Shown here piece after piece: positions 8,544 through 18,644 of a DNA stretch of 64,000 nt. Origin of the DNA: Mariniradius saccharolyticus AK6 (GTDB lineage Bacteria; Bacteroidota; Bacteroidia; Cytophagales; Cyclobacteriaceae); the NCBI RefSeq assembly GCF_000330725.2, contig NZ_AMZY02000005.1, positions 124,001 through 188,000 of the forward strand. Reading direction: 5' to 3'. The translations under genes were made by a program, and so were the position numbers. The notes below the pieces were generated by a model, which was given only the letters and a program-made list of their open reading frames with translations, was not told where the DNA came from and made no database searches. Numbering within the stretch: position 1 is the stretch's first letter; every line of letters starts with the position of its first letter.

Positions 8544-9350
8544 TCAAAGCGTCGCCTCGAAAACAAAATAACCATCTGCCCATTTCATCTCGGGTAGTGC
8601 TTGCGTAAACAGCCCGAAAACCGTCGAGCCTGATCCTGACATTGCTGCATAGTATGCGCCGCTGTCGTACATCCGTTTCTTGATTGCAGGGAGTTCGGGA
8701 TGTTTTGAAAATATGCTCTCCTCAAAATCATTGCGCAGCGAGTCTTTCCACAACGACTTATCGGAAAGGATATCCACAAGTGGCACCTCTGACTTTTTTG
8801 GTCTCACACCAGCATACGCCTCTTTGGTTCCGATATGGATTGGCGGCTTGACCAATACGAGATAGTCGCCCTTCAAGTCAACATTTACGGGGGCCAAAAC
8901 CTCCCCCCTCCCAGTTGCGATTTTCGGGGTATTCTCCACAAAAAACGCACAGTCACTCCCAATCTGCGCGGCATATTCCTCCAAAAACCAGGACTCCAAA
9001 TGCAGGTCAAACAACTTGTTCATCAGCACAAGAGCAAAAGCCGCATCCGCAGAACCCCCACCCAAGCCTGCTCCCATCGGGATGTTTTTATGGAGGTGGA
9101 TATGTACGTCCCCGACATCCGGGAAATCCTTTCGGATCAACTTCAAGGCCTTGAGCACAAGATTGTCCTTTTCTGCTCCTGGAATTTCCAAACCTGAACT
9201 TTCAAAAACAGTCTTCTTGGCGGGAATCATTTCCAGGGCATCATAAAGCGGAATAGGTACCATGCAGGTCTCAATATCATGGAAGCCATCATTACGTTTG
9301 GCGACGATATTGAGTCCGAGATTGATCTTTGCGTTGGGAAAATTGATCAT
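8544..9350 (-). CDS. ispE: 4-diphosphocytidyl-2-C-methyl-D-erythritol kinase
   Basis: GHMP-superfamily kinase that phosphorylates CDP-ME in the MEP isoprenoid pathway. The 268 residues match the family length. Visible motifs are FPNAKINLGLNI at the start, the glycine-rich ATP loop PMGAGLGGGSADAAF, and the C-terminal AMSGSGSTVFGLF. dxs of the same pathway lies at 57079-58989, so MEP genes are scattered. The gene is on its own between the RHH gene and the ilv operon promoter region. Confidence 0.96.
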   Translation of the reverse strand: MINFPNAKINLGLNIVAKRNDGFHDIETCMVPIPLYDALEMIPAKKTVFESSGLEIPGAEKDNLVLKALKLIRKDFPDVGDVHIHLHKNIPMGAGLGGGSADAAFALVLMNKLFDLHLESWFLEEYAAQIGSDCAFFVENTPKIATGRGEVLAPVNVDLKGDYLVLVKPPIHIGTKEAYAGVRPKKSEVPLVDILSDKSLWKDSLRNDFEESIFSKHPELPAIKKRMYDSGAYYAAMSGSGSTVFGLFTQALPEMKWADGYFVFEATL

Positions 9351-9764
9351 AGAGAAAAATTGATGTCGTAAATATCGATTTTAATCTTGGATGAAACCAC
9401 GCCCCGACATTTTGATCGATGCCAAATTTTAGCTTCGTCGACCCTACCCATTTTTCAGAATGTGTCGGATCTACTCAATATTTGCCATGCCGAAAATTCC
9501 AGAGCCAACCTGAGAAATACGCATCAAATTTTGAAGACCATTGCTTTTTTCATTACAAATTGATTCCGGATTACAAAATCATCAATAATTCGGAAAATAA
9601 ATTACAAAACCCTGAATTGGTATTTTATTTTGATCATGGCGACTTTTCTAAATTTTTTCGTAAAGTTAGTTTGGTATATAATCGATAAATGGAATAATAT
9701 TCTGAAAAAATGGTTTATACAGCATTTTTTGATTTACAAACTCTAAAAAAAAAGAAATTAAATA
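9351..9764. other. AT-rich intergenic stretch without a credible gene
   Basis: About 410 bp separate ispE from the ilv promoter. The region is much more AT-rich than its surroundings. An 89-codon frame at 9419-9688 has a composition typical of random AT-rich translation and no family resemblance, so I do not call it. No tRNA-like clover, repeat array or insertion-sequence end is seen. Confidence 0.6.
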
Positions 9765-9795
9765 TTGTAACTATCGATTTTGAGCCTTAATATTG
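9765..9795 (+). promoter_or_regulatory. Candidate promoter of the ilv-leu operon
   Basis: TTG (9765-9767) is followed after exactly 20 bp by TAATATTG (9788-9795), which differs at one fixed position from the Bacteroidota -7 consensus TAnnTTTG. Initiation would fall near 9802, giving about 27 nt of leader before the ilv leader peptide start at 9829. Spacing and position fit well, but the call is by eye only. Confidence 0.5.
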
Positions 9796-9828
9796 TATCA
9801 TCAAAGTCAAAAAAAGAAACCATTCCAC

Positions 9829-9885
9829 ATGTTTGAAATAGTCACTCCCCTCAGCTTTATTATTGTGATTAGTAGTAAATACTGA
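9829..9885 (+). CDS. ilv leader peptide (attenuator)
   Basis: A short ORF of 18 codons plus TGA encodes MFEIVTPLSFIIVISSKY. Seven of its 18 residues are branched-chain (I4, V5, L8, I11, I12, V13, I14), including an uninterrupted Ile-Ile-Val-Ile run at 9859-9870. It begins about 27 nt after the predicted start site and ends where the antiterminator 5' arm begins. Such peptides are not functional products. The ribosome translating them senses charged tRNA-Ile/Val/Leu. The position just before a terminator and ilvD makes chance unlikely. Confidence 0.75.
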   Translation: MFEIVTPLSFIIVISSKY

Positions 9886-9951
9886 GGCGCTGACTTTTAC
9901 GACAAACAACCATACAATGTAAAGTGCCTCAGATGATGAGGCACTTTTTTT
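9849..9951 (+). promoter_or_regulatory. Transcription attenuator controlling ilvD and the downstream operon
   Basis: Four pairing segments are visible. Segment 1 (9849-9854, CCTCAG, inside the leader peptide) pairs with segment 2 (9882-9887, CTGAGG). Segment 2 extended (9882-9888 plus 9893-9897, with a 4-nt bulge) pairs perfectly with segment 3 (9921-9932). Segment 3 (9921-9930) pairs with segment 4 (9938-9947), forming a 10-bp terminator followed by a T run to 9951. A ribosome stalled on the Ile/Val codons at 9859-9870 leaves segment 2 free, so antitermination follows. A ribosome that reaches the stop at 9883-9885 covers segment 2, so termination follows. Confidence 0.75.
9921..9951 (+). terminator. 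Attenuator terminator before ilvD
   Basis: A perfect 10-bp stem (AAAGTGCCTC / GAGGCACTTT) with a 7-nt loop is followed by a run of seven T. It lies 37 nt before ilvD, inside the operon leader, so it must be conditional for the operon to be expressed. Confidence 0.85.
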
Positions 9952-9987
9952 ATCAACCTATTAGACATTCAAGACCCTGAATTAACC

Positions 9988-11664
9988 ATGAATTTGAAAA
10001 AATACAGTTGGGAAATCAGTCAAAATGAAGAACATCCCGCTGGCAAGGCGATGCTGTATGCCACGGGAATGTCGGATAAACAGATGAACCAGCCTTTTGT
10101 AGGGATAGCGAGTTGTGGCTATGAAAGCAACCCCTGCAACATGCACCTCAACGACTTTGCCGGTCTGATCAAGCAAGCTTCCAAAGCGCATGGTCTGACC
10201 GGTTTGGTTTTTAATACCATGGGTATATCCGACGGGATATCAATGGGGACTTTGGGCATGCGGTATTCCCTGGTGTCAAGGGAGATCATTGCCGACTCCA
10301 TCGAGTCCTTTATCCTTGGGCACTCATTTGATGCATGTGTGGCTGTAGCCGGCTGCGACAAAAACATGCCCGGAGCAGTGATGGGAATGCTCCGTATAAA
10401 CAGGCCGTCCATCATGGTCTATGGCGGCACGATCCGCTCCGGCCTATACAAAGGCGAAAAACTTAACATCGTTTCTGCCTTCGAGGCGTATGGTAAGCGT
10501 GTAAAAGGCGAGATGACCGATGTGGATTACCAAGGCGTCATTGAAAATGCCTGCCCTGGTGCTGGTGCATGCGGAGGCATGTATACAGCAAACACCATGT
10601 CCTCAGCCATTGAGGCCATGGGCATGTCACTCCCCTACAGTTCCTCAACGCCAGCTACTGCGGAGGAGAAGCAGAAAGAATGTGAGGAAGTATCTAAGTA
10701 CATCAAGATCTTGCTCGAAAAGGATATCAAGCCCAAAGATATCGTCACAAAGAAGAGCCTGGAAAACGCCGTCCGTGTAGCTGTCGCACTTGGCGGAAGC
10801 ACCAATGCCGTCCTGCACATTCTGGCGATCGCCAAAACCGCCGGCGTGGACTTCACTTTGGAGGATTTCAAACGCGTCAATCATGAAACACCACTCCTGG
10901 GTGATTTCAAACCCTCCGGGAAATTTTTGATGGAGGACTTATTTGAGCAGGGAGGACTACCAGCCTTCATGAAATACCTCCTCAACAACGGAATGCTGCA
11001 TGGTGATTGCATGACCGTGACAGGAAAGACAGTCGCAGAAAACCTGGCGGATATTGACCCAGTGGTACCTTCGTTGGTCAATGTGATCCACCCGATCGAA
11101 AAGCCATTGAAAGAGACAGGCCACCTGTGCGTACTTAAAGGTAACTTGGCCCCGGAAGGAGCGGTGGCGAAGATTTCAGGAAAAGAAGGAAAATCCTTTA
11201 CAGGCCCTGCGAGAGTGTTTGATTCGGAACTGGAAGCCAATGAAGCGATCAAGCACAAGCAAGTTGAAAAAGGAGAAGTAATTGTCATCCGCTATATCGG
11301 CCCAAAAGGCGGTCCAGGGATGCCTGAGATGCTGAAGCCAACGTCGATGATCATCGGCGCCGGACTTGGTTCGGATGTTGCTTTGATTACAGATGGACGG
11401 TTTTCCGGCGGAACACACGGATTTGTCGTAGGACACGTGACGCCAGAAGCATTCCTTGGAGGTCCGATTGCTTTGGTTCAAGACGGTGACATCATCACGA
11501 TCGATGCCGATACATTGACGCTGCAGGTGGCAGTTTCCGATGAGGAACTAGCCGCGCGTAAGCAAACTTGGAGAAACAAAGATGTGAGTGACCTACAAGG
11601 CACTTTGAAAAAGTACAACAAACTCGTATCCACAGCATCACAAGGCTGTGTCACCGACCTATAA
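9988..11664 (+). CDS. ilvD: Dihydroxy-acid dehydratase
   Basis: Converts 2,3-dihydroxy-isovalerate and -methylvalerate to 2-oxo acids for valine and isoleucine synthesis. It has 558 residues, the usual length. Iron-sulfur cluster cysteines sit in [21 protein letters not shown] and [16 protein letters not shown]. The C-terminal [17 protein letters not shown] is a strong family signature. It is the first structural gene after the attenuator and is followed by ilvB after 12 nt. Confidence 0.97.
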   Translation: MNLKKYSWEISQNEEHPAGKAMLYATGMSDKQMNQPFVGIASCGYESNPCNMHLNDFAGLIKQASKAHGLTGLVFNTMGISDGISMGTLGMRYSLVSREIIADSIESFILGHSFDACVAVAGCDKNMPGAVMGMLRINRPSIMVYGGTIRSGLYKGEKLNIVSAFEAYGKRVKGEMTDVDYQGVIENACPGAGACGGMYTANTMSSAIEAMGMSLPYSSSTPATAEEKQKECEEVSKYIKILLEKDIKPKDIVTKKSLENAVRVAVALGGSTNAVLHILAIAKTAGVDFTLEDFKRVNHETPLLGDFKPSGKFLMEDLFEQGGLPAFMKYLLNNGMLHGDCMTVTGKTVAENLADIDPVVPSLVNVIHPIEKPLKETGHLCVLKGNLAPEGAVAKISGKEGKSFTGPARVFDSELEANEAIKHKQVEKGEVIVIRYIGPKGGPGMPEMLKPTSMIIGAGLGSDVALITDGRFSGGTHGFVVGHVTPEAFLGGPIALVQDGDIITIDADTLTLQVAVSDEELAARKQTWRNKDVSDLQGTLKKYNKLVSTASQGCVTDL

Positions 11665-11676
11665 ATCCCGATTACT

Positions 11677-13359
11677 ATGATAAGAGGTGCAGATATCGTG
11701 GTCAAATCCCTGATTGCCGAGAACTCAGAGTACATTTTTGGCTATCCTGGCGGGGCTATCATGCCTGTGTATGATGCCTTGTATGATTACAGTGATCAAA
11801 TCAAACACGTCTTGACCCGTCACGAGCAGGGTGCTATCCACGCGGCTCAAGGTTATGCGCGGGTATCTGGCAAAGTCGGCGTCGTCTTGGTCACCTCTGG
11901 CCCTGGCGCTACCAACCTGATTACAGGCCTCGCGGATGCGCAAATTGACAGTACTCCCTTGGTATGCATCACAGGGCAAGTTGCAGCCCACTTGCTGGGC
12001 TCTGATGCCTTTCAGGAAACCGACGTTGTAGGCCTATCGATGCCTGGCACAAAGTGGAATATTCAAGTGAGAAAAGTTGAAGATATTGCTCCGGCGATTG
12101 CAAAGGCCTTTCACATTGCACGGACAGGCAGGCCTGGGCCGGTACTCGTTGACATCACCAAAAATGCACAGGTAGAATTCGGCGACTTCAACTATGTGCC
12201 TTGCCTTGGAGTAAGATCTTATCGACCCTATGTTACGATTGATAAAAAGGCCATTTTAGATGCAGCTAGTTTGATCAATGAAGCCAAGAAACCCTATTTG
12301 CTTTTTGGGCAAGGCGTTGTGTTAGCCAAAGCCGAGGCGGAGTTGCGGGCTTTTTTGGACAAAACAGGAATACCGGCAGCTTGTACGTTGTTAGGCTCAG
12401 GTGCTTTGCCTCAGGACCATCCCATGTATGTCGGTAAACTTGGCATGCACGGCAACTATGCTCCAAACTTATTGACCAACCAATGTGACGTACTGATCGC
12501 AGTAGGAATGCGTTTTGACGACCGTGTGACGGGTGATTTGAAAAGGTATGCCAAACAGGCGAAGGTCATTCATCTGGAACTCGATCCCGCCGAAATCGAC
12601 AAGAACGTGAAGGCCACAGTAGCTATCCAAGGAGACTGCAAAGATAGCCTCTCACAACTTACCGAGGCTGTAAAACCCAGTTTTCATCCGGAATGGATGA
12701 AGCGTTTCCGCGAGTTGGAAAACGAGGAAAAAAAAGCCGTATATGCCAATGACCTACATGGAACACACGGTGGTCTCCATATGGGCGAAGTCATCCGTCT
12801 AATCAATCAATTCAAAGAAGATGACGCCATACTCGTCACCGATGTGGGCCAACATCAAATGATTGCTTGGCGGTATTTCGACTTCAAACAAACCCGCACC
12901 CAAGTGACCTCCGGCGGCCTAGGAACCATGGGATTTGCGCTTCCCGCCGCTTTGGGTGCACAACTGCACGATTACAATCGACAGGTAATCTGTGTCGTCG
13001 GCGACGGCGGAATCCAAATGACCATTCAGGAACTTGGGACGATCATGCAAACCAAGGCACCCGTCAAGGTAGTGCTGCTCAACAACAATTATCTAGGAAT
13101 GGTGAGACAATGGCAGCAGCTTTTCTTTGACAAGCGCTACTCCTTTACTGAACTTGAAAATCCTGACTTCATCAAAATCGCGGAAGCATACAGCTTCAAA
13201 GCCACTAAAGTGACTGACCGGGACGAACTTGAATCCGCCGTTGCCGAAATGCTACTGCACAAAGGTCCATACTTCCTCGAAGTAGTCGTTGAAAAAGAAG
13301 ACAACGTCTTCCCGATGATTGCCACAGGATGCTCTGTAGAAGAAGTAAGGTTGAGTTAA
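11677..13359 (+). CDS. ilvB: Acetolactate synthase large (catalytic) subunit
   Basis: TPP-dependent enzyme that makes acetolactate or acetohydroxybutyrate. Its 560 residues contain the three expected domains: the N-terminal PYR domain with HEQGAIHAAQGYAR (catalytic Glu), the central FAD-binding-like domain, and the C-terminal PP domain with GDGGIQMTIQELGT and NNNYLGMVRQWQ. It works with the regulatory subunit encoded 15 nt downstream. Confidence 0.97.
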   Translation: MIRGADIVVKSLIAENSEYIFGYPGGAIMPVYDALYDYSDQIKHVLTRHEQGAIHAAQGYARVSGKVGVVLVTSGPGATNLITGLADAQIDSTPLVCITGQVAAHLLGSDAFQETDVVGLSMPGTKWNIQVRKVEDIAPAIAKAFHIARTGRPGPVLVDITKNAQVEFGDFNYVPCLGVRSYRPYVTIDKKAILDAASLINEAKKPYLLFGQGVVLAKAEAELRAFLDKTGIPAACTLLGSGALPQDHPMYVGKLGMHGNYAPNLLTNQCDVLIAVGMRFDDRVTGDLKRYAKQAKVIHLELDPAEIDKNVKATVAIQGDCKDSLSQLTEAVKPSFHPEWMKRFRELENEEKKAVYANDLHGTHGGLHMGEVIRLINQFKEDDAILVTDVGQHQMIAWRYFDFKQTRTQVTSGGLGTMGFALPAALGAQLHDYNRQVICVVGDGGIQMTIQELGTIMQTKAPVKVVLLNNNYLGMVRQWQQLFFDKRYSFTELENPDFIKIAEAYSFKATKVTDRDELESAVAEMLLHKGPYFLEVVVEKEDNVFPMIATGCSVEEVRLS

Positions 13360-13374
13360 GCCCAAGCCCAGCAT

Positions 13375-13884
13375 ATGAACCGTTATACCATTTTAGTATA
13401 TACAGAAAATTTCATAGGTATCCTCAACAGGATCACCATCATCTTTACCAGGAGGGGGATCAACATCGATGCGCTCACCGCATCGGAAAGCAGGCTGGAC
13501 GGAATCCACAAAATCACGATCGAGGTCACCGTCACGCCTGAACAGATCATCCATCTGGTCAAGCAAATCGACAAGATCGTGGATGTGATCAAGACTTACC
13601 ATTTCACGGATTCTGAGGTAGTCTACCAAGAGATCGCGCTTTACAAACTCCCGACAGAGAGTCTTGATCCCGGCTTGGAAAAAGTCATTCGCCAGTTCAA
13701 TGCCCATATCATAGCAGCGGAAAAAGAATTTGTCGTCATTGAGTTCACGGGCCACAAGGAGGATACCCAAGCATTGCTTGAAATCCTCAAACCATTCAAC
13801 TTGTTGGAATTTTCCCGATCAGGAAGGGTTGCGATTGCAAAGCCCAAATTTTCGGTACAAGAATATTTAAATAATCAAACCTAA
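13375..13884 (+). CDS. ilvN: Acetolactate synthase small (regulatory) subunit
   Basis: A 169-residue subunit with an N-terminal ACT domain (YTILVYTENFIGILNRIT, then RRGINIDALTASES) and a second ACT-like C-terminal domain. It stabilises the large subunit and mediates valine feedback inhibition. The ACT domain residues for ligand binding look intact. It lies 15 nt after ilvB and 14 nt before ilvC. Confidence 0.94.
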   Translation: MNRYTILVYTENFIGILNRITIIFTRRGINIDALTASESRLDGIHKITIEVTVTPEQIIHLVKQIDKIVDVIKTYHFTDSEVVYQEIALYKLPTESLDPGLEKVIRQFNAHIIAAEKEFVVIEFTGHKEDTQALLEILKPFNLLEFSRSGRVAIAKPKFSVQEYLNNQT

Positions 13885-13898
13885 TTAAAATCAACACT

Positions 13899-14942
13899 AT
13901 GAAACTGAAATTCGGATCAGTAGAAGAAAACGTCGTCACCAGAGAGGAATTTCCTTTGGAAAAAGCCAGGGAGGTTTTGAAGAACGAAACCATCGCCGTC
14001 ATTGGCTATGGTGTGCAGGGCCCGGGCCAAGCGCTTAACCTCAAGGACAATGGTTTCCACGTCATCGTGGGCCAAAGGAAAAATTCCAAAACTTGGGACA
14101 AGGCTGTGGCAGACGGATGGGTGCCGGGCGAGACTTTATTCGATATTGAAGAAGCTTGCCAAAAAGGCACCATTATCCAGTTTCTGCTTTCCGATGCTGG
14201 TCAGATCGCGCTTTGGCCGACAGTGAAAAATTACCTCACTCCTGGTAAAGCGCTGTATTTCTCCCATGGTTTTGGGATCACTTACAAAGAAAAAACGGGT
14301 ATCATCCCTCCGGCCGATGTGGACGTGATCTTGGTAGCACCAAAAGGTTCCGGAACATCACTTCGCAGAATGTTTGTAGAAGGCAGGGGATTGAACTCTT
14401 CCTATGCCATTTACCAAGATGCTACAGGTAAAGCCAAGGACCGCGTCGTTGCATTGGGAATCGGTGTAGGCTCTGGTTACTTGTTTGAAACAGATTTCTA
14501 CAGGGAAGTAACTTCCGACCTGACAGGCGAAAGAGGTACGTTGATGGGTGCGATCCAGGGGATCTTTGCCGCCCAATATGAAGTATTGAGAGCAAACGGC
14601 CATACGCCTTCAGAGGCATTCAACGAGACCGTGGAAGAGTTGACCCAAAGCTTGATGCCATTGGTGGCCGAAAACGGTATGGACTGGATGTACGCCAACT
14701 GTTCGACCACTGCACAGCGCGGCGCGTTGGATTGGTGGAAGCCTTTCAGGGATGCGACCAAGCCTGTTTTCGAAGAGCTTTACAACAGTGTAAAGACAGG
14801 TAAAGAAGCCCAAAAATCAATCGACTCCAACTCCAAGCCTGATTACAGGGAAAAATTGGAAGCGGAATTGAAAGAATTGAGGGAATCTGAAATGTGGCAG
14901 GCAGGTGCTACTGTGAGAAAATTGAGGCCAGAAAACAACTGA
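13899..14942 (+). CDS. ilvC: Ketol-acid reductoisomerase
   Basis: NADPH- and Mg-dependent isomeroreductase acting on acetolactate. It has 347 residues, a class I (short) form. The cofactor loop reads GYGVQGPGQALNLKDNG, differing from the common GYGSQGHAQA version. Metal-binding Glu/Asp are in the C-terminal helical domain (DLTGERGTLMGAIQG, NETVEELTQ). The C-terminal tail after KPFRDATKPVFEELY fits the Bacteroidota form. Confidence 0.96.
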   Translation: MKLKFGSVEENVVTREEFPLEKAREVLKNETIAVIGYGVQGPGQALNLKDNGFHVIVGQRKNSKTWDKAVADGWVPGETLFDIEEACQKGTIIQFLLSDAGQIALWPTVKNYLTPGKALYFSHGFGITYKEKTGIIPPADVDVILVAPKGSGTSLRRMFVEGRGLNSSYAIYQDATGKAKDRVVALGIGVGSGYLFETDFYREVTSDLTGERGTLMGAIQGIFAAQYEVLRANGHTPSEAFNETVEELTQSLMPLVAENGMDWMYANCSTTAQRGALDWWKPFRDATKPVFEELYNSVKTGKEAQKSIDSNSKPDYREKLEAELKELRESEMWQAGATVRKLRPENN

Positions 14943-14955
14943 TTAAAAGATTACT

Positions 14956-16467
14956 ATGAGTGACAAGCTATGGATATTCGATACCACCCTCCGAGATGGG
15001 GAGCAGGTACCGGGGTGTCAGTTGAACACCAAGGAAAAGATAGTAGTGGCCAAGGCTTTGGAAGCATTGGGGGTGGATATCATCGAGGCGGGATTTCCGA
15101 TTTCCAGCCCAGGTGATTTCAATTCCGTGGTGGAGATTTCGAAGGCAGTTTCCAATCCTATCATCTGCGCCCTTTCCAGAGCTGTAGAAAAAGATATTGA
15201 TGTAGCTGCCGATGCCCTGAAATATGCCAAAAAGGGTAGGATCCACACCGGCATTGGAACTTCACCATATCATATCCAATACAAGCTTAGGTCCACACCC
15301 GAGAACATTATCGAAAGAGGTGTAAGAGCGGTGAAGTATGCCAAAAAGTATGTGGAGGACGTAGAGTTCTACGCCGAAGACGCTGGTCGTTCAGAATTGC
15401 CATTCTTAGCCAAAATCATCGAGGAAGTCATCAAGGCGGGAGCTACAGTCGTCAATATCCCGGATACGACGGGGTATTGCCTTCCAGAGCAATACGGCGC
15501 GATTATCCGCTACCTCAAAGAGAATGTCTCCAACATAGACAAGGCGATAATCTCGACCCATTGCCACAACGACTTGGGAATGGCTACCGCCAACACAATC
15601 GCCGGCGTGCAAAATGGAGCAAGGCAAGCCGAGTTGACAATCAACGGAATCGGTGAAAGGGCTGGAAATACCTCCATGGAAGAGGTCGTCATGGCGATCA
15701 AATGCCACCACGACATTCCTGTTTTCACCAATATCAAAACCGAGAAAATCTACGAGACGAGCCGCCTGATTTCCAAACTGATGAACATGCCTGTGCAACC
15801 CAACAAAGCAATCGTGGGCCGAAATGCATTCGCACACTCTTCAGGAATCCACCAAGATGGTGTATTGAAACATCGGGAAAACTATGAGATCATCGATCCC
15901 AAAGAAGTCGGCGTGCACGAGTCTTCGATCGTCTTGACGGCAAGAAGTGGTCGCGCGGCATTGAAGTTCCACTTGGATTCGCTGGGTGTAGAACTAGAAG
16001 GAGATGCGCTCAACGAGGTTTATGAGGATTTTCTGGTTTTGGCGGATTCCAAACGCGATATCGGGCCAAAGGACTTGCTATCCTTGGTTGGTAAATACAT
16101 GGATGAGTCCTCTTTTATCGAGTTGGGCAAGGTTCACTACAAATCCAATGGTGCTATCGAAGCGACTGTTGAACTGAAGGTGGGCGAAAAAGCCTATGAA
16201 GCTACTTCCACAGGAAATGGCCCAGTTGATGCTGTTATCAAGGCGATTGAGTCTATCGTGAACCCCCATATCGTATTGGAAGAATTCCTCATCCAAGCGA
16301 TCACAGCGGGCAGTGACGATGTGGCCAAAGTCCATATGCGCTTGATGCAGGGAGATAAACCTTATTATGGCTTTTCCTCCAATACTGACATCGTGCTTGC
16401 ATCCGCACAGGCTTTTGTGGATGCATTGAACAAAATTCCAGTCAAAGACAAAGTGACGATTGATTAA
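14956..16467 (+). CDS. leuA: 2-isopropylmalate synthase
   Basis: Condenses acetyl-CoA with 2-oxoisovalerate, the first step committed to leucine. The TIM barrel holds [12 protein letters not shown], the metal ligands in [11 protein letters not shown], and [14 protein letters not shown]. The C-terminal regulatory (LeuA dimer) domain is present, so 503 residues is full length and leucine feedback is expected. It is separated by only 2 nt from leuC. A paralogue lies four genes further down, so annotation by similarity alone could confuse the two; this one has the closer LeuA-like motifs. Confidence 0.92.
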   Translation: MSDKLWIFDTTLRDGEQVPGCQLNTKEKIVVAKALEALGVDIIEAGFPISSPGDFNSVVEISKAVSNPIICALSRAVEKDIDVAADALKYAKKGRIHTGIGTSPYHIQYKLRSTPENIIERGVRAVKYAKKYVEDVEFYAEDAGRSELPFLAKIIEEVIKAGATVVNIPDTTGYCLPEQYGAIIRYLKENVSNIDKAIISTHCHNDLGMATANTIAGVQNGARQAELTINGIGERAGNTSMEEVVMAIKCHHDIPVFTNIKTEKIYETSRLISKLMNMPVQPNKAIVGRNAFAHSSGIHQDGVLKHRENYEIIDPKEVGVHESSIVLTARSGRAALKFHLDSLGVELEGDALNEVYEDFLVLADSKRDIGPKDLLSLVGKYMDESSFIELGKVHYKSNGAIEATVELKVGEKAYEATSTGNGPVDAVIKAIESIVNPHIVLEEFLIQAITAGSDDVAKVHMRLMQGDKPYYGFSSNTDIVLASAQAFVDALNKIPVKDKVTID

Positions 16468-16469
16468 TC

Positions 16470-17870
16470 ATGGAAAAAAAGACCCTATTTGATAAAATCT
16501 GGGATGCACACGTGGTAAGGTCGGTTCCGTCCGGCCCAGATGTTTTCTTTATTGACAAACATTTCATCCACGAGGTGACCAGCCCAGTCGCATTTCTCAA
16601 CCTCGAGAAAAGAGGAGTCGGTGTAATGTATCCTGCAAGGACCATTGCCACGCCAGACCACAACGTTCCCACCGTGGATCAAGACAAGACCATCAAGGAT
16701 AAACTGTCCAGAATGCAAGTCGAGAAACTCAGGGAAAATTGCCACAAATATGGCATCGAACTCCATGACCTTGGCTCTGACCACCATGGTATTGTCCACG
16801 TGATTGGACCGGAATTGGGCGTCACCCAACCAGGCATGACGATCGTATGCGGCGATAGCCATACTTCCACCCATGGAGCTTTTGGAGCCATCGCCTTTGG
16901 CATCGGTACTTCAGAGGTAGAAATGGTCTTGGCAACCCAATGCATCATGCAGTCCAAGGCAAAGAAAATGCGGATTACTGTGGATGGCCAACTCGGGAAC
17001 GGTGTGACCTCAAAGGATATCATCCTATATATTATTTCCAAAATCTCGGCAGCAGGAGCCACGGGCTACTTCGTCGAGTATGCGGGATCGGCGATCCAAA
17101 GCCTCAGTATGGAGGCTCGGATGACCATCTGCAACATGAGCATCGAAATGGGCGCGCGCGGAGGCTTGATAGCTCCCGATGAAACGACTTTCAACTATCT
17201 CAAAGGCAAGCAGTACGCTCCAAAAGGCGAAGCTTGGGACAAAGCAGTGGCATATTGGAAAACCCTAAAGACAGACGAAGGTGCTGTTTTCGACAAGGAA
17301 TATCACTTTGACGGCAACGACATCGAGCCGATGATTACCTATGGCACCAATCCCGGCATGGGCATCAAGGTCAAAGACAGGATTCCAACCACTGAGGGTA
17401 TGGAAGGCAGCAATAAGACAACTTACCTCAAATCTTTGGACTATATGGGCTTCGAACCTGGAGAACCCATCAAAGGCAAAAAGGTGGACTATGTTTTCGT
17501 GGGAAGCTGTACCAATGGCCGGATCGAGGATATACGTGCTGTCGCCAATTTCGTCAAAGGAAAACATAAGGCAGACAACATCACTGCTTGGATTGTGCCA
17601 GGTTCCAGAGAAGTGGAAAAGCAGGCTCACGAAGAAGGGCTTGTGAAAATATTGGAGGATGCTGGGTTTGAACTTCGCCAGCCAGGCTGTTCTGCATGCT
17701 TGGCCATGAACGACGACAAGATTCCTGCCGGCAAATATGCGGTTTCCACTTCCAATCGGAACTTCGAAGGAAGGCAAGGCCCAGGCGCAAGGACAATGTT
17801 GGCCAGCCCACTGACGGTGGCCGCAGTCGCCGTGACTGGAGAAATTGTAGATCCAAGAGAAGTGTTTTAA
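16470..17870 (+). CDS. leuC: 3-isopropylmalate dehydratase large subunit
   Basis: Aconitase-family subunit of isopropylmalate isomerase. Its 466 residues include the [4Fe-4S] cysteines in [13 protein letters not shown] and [11 protein letters not shown], together with [25 protein letters not shown]. It partners with LeuD. The 104-bp gap that follows is the longest within the operon and carries a hairpin repeat. Confidence 0.97.
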   Translation: MEKKTLFDKIWDAHVVRSVPSGPDVFFIDKHFIHEVTSPVAFLNLEKRGVGVMYPARTIATPDHNVPTVDQDKTIKDKLSRMQVEKLRENCHKYGIELHDLGSDHHGIVHVIGPELGVTQPGMTIVCGDSHTSTHGAFGAIAFGIGTSEVEMVLATQCIMQSKAKKMRITVDGQLGNGVTSKDIILYIISKISAAGATGYFVEYAGSAIQSLSMEARMTICNMSIEMGARGGLIAPDETTFNYLKGKQYAPKGEAWDKAVAYWKTLKTDEGAVFDKEYHFDGNDIEPMITYGTNPGMGIKVKDRIPTTEGMEGSNKTTYLKSLDYMGFEPGEPIKGKKVDYVFVGSCTNGRIEDIRAVANFVKGKHKADNITAWIVPGSREVEKQAHEEGLVKILEDAGFELRQPGCSACLAMNDDKIPAGKYAVSTSNRNFEGRQGPGARTMLASPLTVAAVAVTGEIVDPREVF

Positions 17871-17875
17871 TTTCA

Positions 17876-17951
17876 GTTATTTGGTTATTAGGTTATTGGT
17901 TAAAAGGTATTTATACGTCAATTCAAACTCAATAAGATAATAACAAATAAC
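17876..17951. repeat. Hairpin repeat between leuC and leuD
   Basis: The 5' arm (17876-17898) consists of tandem 8-mers (GTTATTTG, GTTATTAG, GTTATTG). Its near-perfect inverted copy is at 17930-17951, leaving a 31-nt AT-rich loop. The element fills most of an otherwise unexplained 104-bp gap in an operon whose other gaps are mostly 2-15 nt. It looks like a dispersed palindromic intergenic repeat. It has no terminator-type T run. Confidence 0.6.
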
Positions 17952-17974
17952 CATTAACTCCTATTCAGAAAACT

Positions 17975-18583
17975 ATGGCTTACGATAAATTTACCGTCCT
18001 TACCAGCACAGTAGTGCCTATGAGGACCGAAAACGTAGATACAGACCAAATCATACCTGCCCGCTTTTTGAAGGCAACCGAAAGAGAGGGGTTTGGAGAC
18101 AACCTATTCAGGGATTGGCGCTACGATGTAGAGGGGAATCCCAAAAAGGACTTCGTCCTCAATGACCCGACCTACTCCGGTAAAATCCTCTTGGCAGGCA
18201 AAAACTTCGGTTCAGGCTCCTCAAGGGAACACGCCGTTTGGGCGATTTACGACTATGGCTTCAGATGCGTTGTTTCCAGTTTTTTTGCGGATATCTTCAA
18301 AAACAACTGTCTCAACATCGGCGTCTTGCCCGTCACGATCAGTCCTGAATTTGCGGAGATTCTCTTTCAAGCCGTAGAAACTGATCCCAAATCAGAAGTC
18401 GAAATTGATATCGACAAGCAGCGGATCACTTTGCTGAAAACCGGCCAATCGGAGACCTTTGACATCAATTCCTACAAAAAGGAAAACATGAAAAATGGCT
18501 TTGATGACATCGACTACCTGCTCAACATCAAGGCTGAAATAGCCGATTTTGCCAAAGGCCGAGAGCGGCTTCTGAACGCCTAA
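17975..18583 (+). CDS. leuD: 3-isopropylmalate dehydratase small subunit
   Basis: A 202-residue swivel-domain subunit of isopropylmalate isomerase. NVDTDQIIPARFLK and the substrate-binding loop GKNFGSGSSREHA are characteristic. The same LeuCD complex could hydrate citraconate or (R)-2-methylmalate intermediates if the operon's second synthase makes citramalate. Confidence 0.96.
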   Translation: MAYDKFTVLTSTVVPMRTENVDTDQIIPARFLKATEREGFGDNLFRDWRYDVEGNPKKDFVLNDPTYSGKILLAGKNFGSGSSREHAVWAIYDYGFRCVVSSFFADIFKNNCLNIGVLPVTISPEFAEILFQAVETDPKSEVEIDIDKQRITLLKTGQSETFDINSYKKENMKNGFDDIDYLLNIKAEIADFAKGRERLLNA

Positions 18584-18644
18584 ATTGATTTCGCGGGACC
18601 AAAAGCCAAGATCAACACAAACTTTCTCTTTACCAACCGATCTA

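Noticed and set aside
9419-9688. 89-codon frame upstream of the ilv leader
   Set aside because: AT-rich composition, no family resemblance, no convincing start signal.
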